Of a stretch of DNA of 64,000 bases, positions 58,346 to 64,000 are shown piece after piece (within the stretch, counting starts at the first letter, position 1; the number at the start of each line of letters is the position of its first letter). The notes below the pieces were generated by a model that saw only the letters and a program-made list of their open reading frames with translations, was not told where the DNA came from and ran no database searches. Origin of the DNA: Ectobius pallidus (lineage: Eukaryota > Arthropoda > Insecta > Blattodea > Ectobiidae). Both the position numbers and the translations under genes were made by a program. The stretch spans positions 22,517,023-22,581,022 of the forward strand of contig CAXKWD010000007.1 of NCBI GenBank assembly GCA_964059195.1. The letters are read 5' to 3'.

Positions 58346-58400
58346 AGACTAATTATTATTTACCTGCAGTAATTTAACTAGATACTATAGCTTAGATTAC

Positions 58401-58494
58401 CTTCAGATATGCGTCTTCTGCTTCTTTAAACATCTTCAAATGGTTAAAGGTTCGTCCAACATTGATGTGTGCTCCGATGTCATCTTGTTGAACA
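58401..58494 (-). CDS. TMTC3: TMTC3 exon (TPR)
   Basis: 94 nt. The first base completes a codon from the previous exon, then [20 protein letters not shown] and [11 protein letters not shown], ending with a complete codon at the donor GTAATC. Human TMTC3 has VQPDDIGAHMNVGRTYKNL here. The acceptor is ttttag. Confidence 0.95.
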
Positions 58495-58579
58495 CTAAAA
58501 TAAAATTCAAACATTACTGGTGGTTTTAGTATTATTAAACTACAGTGGACTAATAATCAGTTAAATAAGCAATAGGCAC

Positions 58580-58622
<43 letters not shown>

Positions 58623-59124
58623 CATCATCATAATAATATTGAAGCATGATTAAAATTTTATGCATTCCTACCTACAATGTGCTAAGTTTTTTTTTTTATT
58701 TTACTTTTTTATGAAGTGAGCTCTAGTAGTAATCATCACATCTATGTTATCTGGCTACAGCATCACTAGGTGTAAAATCAATATTATTTATCACTAGGAT
58801 GTAACTACTTCAGTATGGTGGAATCTCATTAACACCTTTCTCACTAACAGACCAACCCAAAAGCATAACAGCATTTTAGATGTGTGGTTGCTACCCGGAA
58901 CATGATTTTGGGGGTCTAAGGGTCTGGATAAAATGAGTTTTAAAAGTACAATAAAACATAATTGTAAAAAATAAAGCATAAAAGCACTAATATGTAATAT
59001 GAAGTATAATTATTCTTGGAAAATGAACTACCTTTTTAAAATTTAACACCTCTCACAACATTCTTTTTTTAAGAAGTTATTGTTGTGGCTACATTTTAAG
59101 GATATTAATGAAGTATGTAAGACT

Positions 59125-59265
59125 TGAGGATTTCTCGGCACTGATTATTAATAATGGTTTCACAGGCTATAAGTCTGAGGAAGGCCCAGAGATGTCAGCA
59201 ACCGAAAGCTTTTATGTTGTCTATCCCTTTACTCGGCTTATAGTCCATGAAACCATTATTATTAA
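59125..59265 (+). repeat. Small foldback with hammerhead-like core, related to 49653-50172
   Basis: attattaataatggtttcac plus aggctataag (59143-59173) pairs with cttatagtccatgaaaccat near 59237-59265. Between them are CTGAGGA (59175-59181), A, GGCC...ACC and GAAA (59204-59207). Phrases gagatgtcag and tttactcggcttatag are shared with the nested foldback at 49653-50172. The stem II hairpin is decayed. Confidence 0.65.
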
Positions 59266-59472
59266 TAAAATAATTATAAAAAGTAATAATATTTCTAAAA
59301 AATTCAACAATTTTTGTATAACTTAATCATTCACTCATAACTTACATATGCAGAATTTAAGAACTTAACAGTGGAGAGGAATTTGTTCCTTATGAATATT
59401 TAGAATAGGTAAAATTTATTGATATCAGCATAGACTTTTGGTACAGTGATATAATCACTGACCTTGATCAAC

Positions 59473-59984
59473 CTAACTTCTACTTTCAATGTCTTTAATT
59501 TTCCACTGTAATTTTATTATTATTCGCACACTTTTTCTTGAGCTCAACACTCCATAATGCTGAAAACCGTCCATATAAAGAAGGCCTCGCTCGAAAAAAT
59601 GAAGAACGCGACCCGTCCCCAGTATTGCCATACCAAAAAACTTCCCGTTGAGGCATTCTTCAGCTACCGTCAATTTTTTTTATTTGTTTACATCATATTA
59701 TTCTGAAAATGACAGAATAAATCCAGGGATATTAGAAGAACAGTACTGGTGTTGTGGAAATGGTCGATATAAGTGACAACGAAGTTAAAAATAACGATTC
59801 TTTAAACCAAGAAGTATCGGAAATCAGCGAAATAATGAACCAAATAAATGAAATGAAAAGCAATTTAATGTGTTTTAAGCTGAATCTGTCGTTGGGGAAA
59901 ATAACAAGTCAAGTTTTATTATTTCATTGTATTAATTGTGTTGTATTAATTTCATACAAACTTTCGCGAAAGGTATTTAGTTAA
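59473..59984. other. Two divergent small ORFs, 80 bp apart; status unclear
   Basis: A minus-strand frame (59673 to 59473, 66 codons) and a plus-strand frame (59754-59984, 76 codons) start about 80 bp apart. The plus one begins with an acidic, helix-prone segment (VDISDNEVKNNDSLNQEVSE). The minus one is rich in Gly and aromatic residues. I recognise neither. They could be first exons of genes nested in the TMTC3 intron with a shared promoter, parts of an unknown repeat, or chance. Confidence 0.25.
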
Positions 59985-60604
59985 ATTACATCAATTCAGG
60001 CATGTGAAAGTGCGTATTCAAGTAGGCCTACATGTACAATGCTACGACTTTTAAACGATTTTCTATATTCTGAAGACCGGGAGAGAAATTGTCAAAATAG
60101 GCGTAAATATATTACTTTATTCATTTCTCCAGCGATATATTCTACTATAATATCTGAATCAATATAAAATTTTTAGTTTGGTAGCGAGAGTTGAAAGTGC
60201 TACAAATTACAGTTAGTTCCATTGTGTACCAGCATAAAACTACACACGTTATATTTTCTGGTAATTGGCTACCCTTCAGAAACAACGTCAATTTCAACTC
60301 ACCGCCTTCTGCAATAGTCAGTCTCGTATACTACATGCAAAATCAGCTCCCCTCACCCCCGTATTTTTTCGGCTCAAGATAAAGTGTGAGCATAATACCT
60401 TTCATTCTGAAGCACACTTGTTGATTTGTGTTATTAATACAAAATGTGCTAAGATGACTTTGTAAATTACATACATTTTGTATCACTGCATTCTTCGCTC
60501 ACTTGAGGCAAACTTTTAAGCAAAACCCTTATTTGACAAGAAGGAGTTTTACTGTACATCTTTATAGCTAATGAAATGGCCAAAATGTTTTCATATGCAC
60601 ATAC

Positions 60605-60823
60605 CTTACTGCTTTCTGGAAATACTGCAATGCCTCCTGAAACTGTCCTTGGCTCTCAAGAGCATGGCCCACATTATTAAAAAGTTTTGCATTCCTCTGA
60701 TTCACTTTAAGTCCAGCCATGAAGATAGTATACTCATTCTCCCAGTCTAAGTTGCGAGCATACGTCTTGCAGCCATGAATAAGAAGCAAGAAACCTATTG
60801 ATAACCATGCCAGTTTCTTGAAC
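60605..60823 (-). CDS. TMTC3: TMTC3 exon (last membrane segment, first TPR)
   Basis: 219 nt, phase 2 in and out. It reads FKKLAWLSIGFLLLIHGCKT (a hydrophobic segment, probably the last transmembrane helix), then [39 protein letters not shown] and ALQYFQKAV. Human TMTC3 has RNWDWESEYTLFMSALKVN and [20 protein letters not shown]. The acceptor is tgttgtag and the donor AAG|GTATGT. Confidence 0.96.
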
Positions 60824-63800
60824 CTACAACAATAATTTATCACATCAAGACTCTCAGAACAAGAACACAATTAATTATGTGAAAGTTCTAGTGGGAGGAG
60901 ACTGGTGGCAGGTGCATGGGATAAACTCCTAAGATCACAAAGACAGAAAAAAAATCAGTTTAGGTTTTACCATTGATGACCATGTGCATTATTCTCCATC
61001 AAAAAACAAAATAACCAAGGGTTCCGAGAACATGGTCAAACTACTACCACCTTCAAAATAGGCTCCATGTGGATCAATCCCATTCAGCTGACAGTCATCT
61101 TGACCCGGGATAACTCAGAGCTAGCTTGTTATTTTGTCAAATGAAAGCATCCACAGGAGACCAAACTATCCCATTGTTGATCGCTTCTATTTTATTAGCC
61201 TGCTTTGATTCATTAAACAGGCAAAATTAATGTAAAAGGTGAGTTACATTTTTTATGGTTGAACTTATTTAGTTACACTTAACAGAAGTATTTCCTGGTG
61301 TTGTGAAATGAATATTAAAAAGATTATCATTCAAAATTTAAATTCCCTTGTAGCATAGGATCTTGATGTTATTAAAACTCTGTTTATAAGTGAAACGTGA
61401 TTATTTCTGTTAGTAAGGATATTCATCTTTCAATAATAAACCACACTGTCTCCTTCGAAAGTCAAAATCTTTCCTCTATATGCTTCAAAGAACCCTCTTT
61501 CAACAACAACATCAATCTGACATTGGTTTCTTAGACTTGGCACATGAGAATGCAAAACTTTTCAGATGCAGTTTCTTTTTTAATTCTTAATCATGACACC
61601 TTAGAAAATATAGAAATGCAGGATGCCACCAAAGATTGTGGTTGGGCTTATCTTAAGGCGCCATTAAAGATGGCTGATGAGCCTCGTCAAGCTGACGCCA
61701 TTATCTCAGTAATCCCTGGTCCTATCTTTTTTATTTCTTTGTTTAAATGAAAGGCAATTAAAAATACTAAAAAATGTGTATTGGCACTTTTCTTGATATT
61801 TTTCACCCTTTTCAATTAAAGTGCAAAGTATGAAAAGAAAATCTAATATAATTTTATATTTATGCATTTTCATATCACTTACTTCGTTAGTTTTAAATTT
61901 TGTACTAAGAAGTTAATGCAAACCTTCTTCTAAGCGGTAGAACTAATTAACTTCAAACATTTGTGACGAGGCCAATGCACTGGCACTATGTCCAAGTAGG
62001 CCTCCGCCTAACATCAACACGATGCATGCACACCACCTCGGAATAGTTTGATTAGGAGCCTGTCAGAAAAAGACATATTTACAGAAAAAGACGATATGTA
62101 ATGTATATAGGCCTAATGATAAATTGGTAGAAGAAAGTGTACCGTCTTGTATTTTGAAGCTTGAAGAACATGGGTAAATTCTTTGAAATATGCTTTAGAT
62201 AAAAGAAAAGAAAAAAAAAGTATCTTCAACCATAGGAAAAGGGCAAGCTTTCGGAATTTAAACTACGTTTCTAAGCAGAAAGGCACAAACTGCTAAAAAG
62301 TCTTAAACAAGGAACATCAGAAATCAAAATAATCTCTTAACGTCCACAAGATTCAATGTGAATATGTAATGAAGTAGCGGAATATCCTTGTGCCTTGAAT
62401 GAAGTGCAAGGGTTCATGAAAAAAAAAAAACTGATAAGCCCGTTCTTATGAATGTTATTGAAAATTAAGTTACCAGTAATTGCCTTGTGATGCAGACTAT
62501 GTTCATTCGTCAGGTCATTGTATGATCCATACATTTGACGGCATGACTCTTGTGTTCATCATTCAACTAGATAAATACACAGAGATGCCAACCTTGAAAG
62601 GTGGTTATCAGTAGTGTGAGTCTAATTGGATGGTGGGGGACTCGACATCTCGGGCAAATTATTATATGCAATTTCAAACATCAACATGCACTAAACACAG
62701 AGCTATAAACATCGCCTTGAATAAAAGTCTGGCATGATCTGCTGCAGATAAAGGGAGGTTTTGTTCCACCAAAAAACGAGTGAAATAACATTCTGCCCGT
62801 ATGACACTGTTATCACTTTGTGTATTAAAAAAGACGAGAGCATCTTCATGTGCTGCCCCTTGACGCGCCTGTACTCTTCATGCATTTTTGAGATCACATG
62901 GCGTCTCAGTCATCGCGTCCTCCATGTTTAACCGAAAAATCACAATTACAGGTTTTACAAAATACGTGATTCGGTGAAATTTTTAAAGATCCGAGGCAAG
63001 GAAACTCTTCCCTATACTGCTTTCAATACTGCTGATTTGCTGCAGTTTGTTTTTGTCCATCAGATTTATCACTGGTTTTACGTTTACACGACATATTTCC
63101 TCAATATTCTACTTGCACTGCAACACTCAATAAAACTTCTAGCAAGCAACGGCGTCGGCAGTCGTCAGCAGCATTATAGTGAAACTACAATTATGTTATA
63201 ACTGTAAGATATAACATCTTTGGTTAACACACACTCACGTCAAAGACTGTAGTGTCCAATGTCGCCAACACAACGGGTATTTTCTTTTACAAACTATTTC
63301 TCATGATAACAGCTGGCATCTCTACTGACATATTAACTTTTTTTTATGTTCGCGGGAGAAACGAAAAATTTTAAAAATAGATATTGGGATTCGTAAAATC
63401 TGTAATATTCAGTACAATTTCCGTATTGACGTAGCAAATTCAAGAAAACCATAGAAACTACGGAAATTCCGTAGCAATTGGCATCTCTGAATACACAACG
63501 TTTGTTCGCAGAAGCTATATATAAGTACATAACTTCTTTCTATTCCAGACCTAACAGACAAGGAATTTACATCATCTTCGATAGATATGATGACATTTCT
63601 ATGAAGAATATGGGAGCAAAAAGGCGTGCAAAGGGTAGGCAACAGTCTTACAACTATCGAATCGCATACCAAAAAATATAAAGATTTTTATATGTTGTTT
63701 TTCACATAAAACCTTGTTCAGTCTTTATCAGTATTTTAGTCAAAACATGGTAAACCGTTGCTAGGCTGACAATGTGTTTAAACTGAAGTTATCATTTACT

Positions 63801-63872
63801 GATTCAGCAGCTTTACCGAAGACAAGCAACATTTTAGAAATTGTTATTTATTAAACTATAAAATTAACTTAC
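60824..63872. other. TMTC3 intron
   Basis: GT-AG intron of 3049 bp, phase 2. Apart from a possible transposon scrap at 63478-63681 I see nothing recognisable. Confidence 0.5.
63478..63681 (+). pseudogene. Possible transposon-associated ORF scrap
   Basis: The 67-codon frame contains GIYIIFDRYDDISMKNMGAK followed by RRAKGRQQ. A vFDrYd-x-S-x-K-x-x-x-RR pattern occurs in an uncharacterised protein family that I associate with arthropod mobile elements. This is from memory and weak. Confidence 0.3.
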
Positions 63873-64000
63873 CTCTTCTGAGCCATAAGGCTCCATCCAT
63901 AAGCCACAAGCATACACAGTCCCATTGAGGGGATATATAATATCCTTTCTGCAACTACAAAACCCACAGGGAAGAACAGGTTGGAGGCCGGTAGAAATGG
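63873..64000 (-). CDS. TMTC3: TMTC3 exon, partial at window edge (membrane region)
   Basis: The exon continues beyond the right edge. The visible 42 codons read [40 protein letters not shown] and QK, then a split codon at the donor GAG|GTAAGT. This is the hallmark membrane-loop motif of TMTC proteins; human TMTC3 has [20 protein letters not shown] and YVPSMGF. Downstream exons match TMTC3 better than TMTC1, 2 or 4. All exons together give about 657 residues of a protein normally near 900, so the N-terminal GT-C membrane part is off the edge. Confidence 0.96.

Larger units (their letters stand above)
54811..58400. other. TMTC3 intron rich in transposon remnants
   Basis: GT-AG intron of 3590 bp, phase 0. 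It holds a mariner scrap, a MITE, a LINE scrap and a foldback, listed separately. The stretches 55600-56128, 56574-56714 and 57000-58147 show nothing. Confidence 0.7.
58495..60604. other. TMTC3 intron
   Basis: GT-AG intron, phase 2. It contains (ATT)n at 58581-58632, a hammerhead-like foldback at 59125-59265 and a pair of divergent small frames at 59473-59984. The rest shows nothing. Confidence 0.7.

Noticed and set aside
47309..64000. Assignment of the minus-strand gene to TMTC1, TMTC2 or TMTC4
   Set aside because: From memory of the family, the [25 protein letters not shown] and [11 protein letters not shown] blocks fit TMTC3 best.

Overview
The window is eukaryotic and almost certainly from an arthropod, most likely an insect with a large, transposon-rich genome. 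It is AT-rich. Its two conserved genes have short exons separated by kilobase-scale GT-AG introns. The space between is filled with mariner, hAT, Penelope-like, non-LTR and tRNA-derived SINE remnants of the kind common in insects, and there is a short interstitial run of TTAGG, the usual insect telomeric unit. I cannot name the species.

Left part (about 8.5-24.2 kb, + strand): the last four coding exons of a GPATCH1 orthologue, a G-patch protein of the spliceosome. They begin inside the G-patch and end at the stop codon in a Lys/His-rich tail. The 5' exons are not recognisable in the first 8.4 kb and probably lie beyond the left edge. Those first 8 kb hold a LINE 3' end, a 300-bp tandem duplication, a palindromic Penelope-like insertion with two inverted GIY-YIG endonuclease copies, and a decayed Tc1/mariner-type transposase.

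Right part (47.3-64 kb, - strand): the last seven coding exons of a TMTC3 orthologue, an ER-membrane protein with lumenal TPRs linked to cadherin O-mannosylation. They run from the end of the membrane region through the TPR domain to an unusually acidic C-terminal tail. The 5' exons lie beyond the right edge. The two genes are convergent, with about 23 kb of gene-free DNA between their stop codons.

Middle and introns: I see no other convincing protein gene. Several repeats could be delimited with target-site duplications (TSDs): a 1.3-kb mariner carrying nested SINE and hAT insertions, three hAT-type elements with 8-bp TSDs, a 13-bp-TSD palindrome containing two identical tRNA-like sequences, and the Penelope-like palindrome with a 12-bp TSD. 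A non-coding element with internal 130-155-bp tandem units occurs four times, as one inverted pair in an intron of each gene.

Most interesting signals: (1) hammerhead-ribozyme-like cores (CTGANGA, hairpin, GAAA) recur in five separate foldback or Penelope-like elements. The Penelope-like copies show a plausible three-way junction. (2) The 8-bp palindrome TAGGCCTA occurs about 17 times against fewer than one expected from base composition. All structural claims come from reading the sequence by eye; no search or folding program was run.
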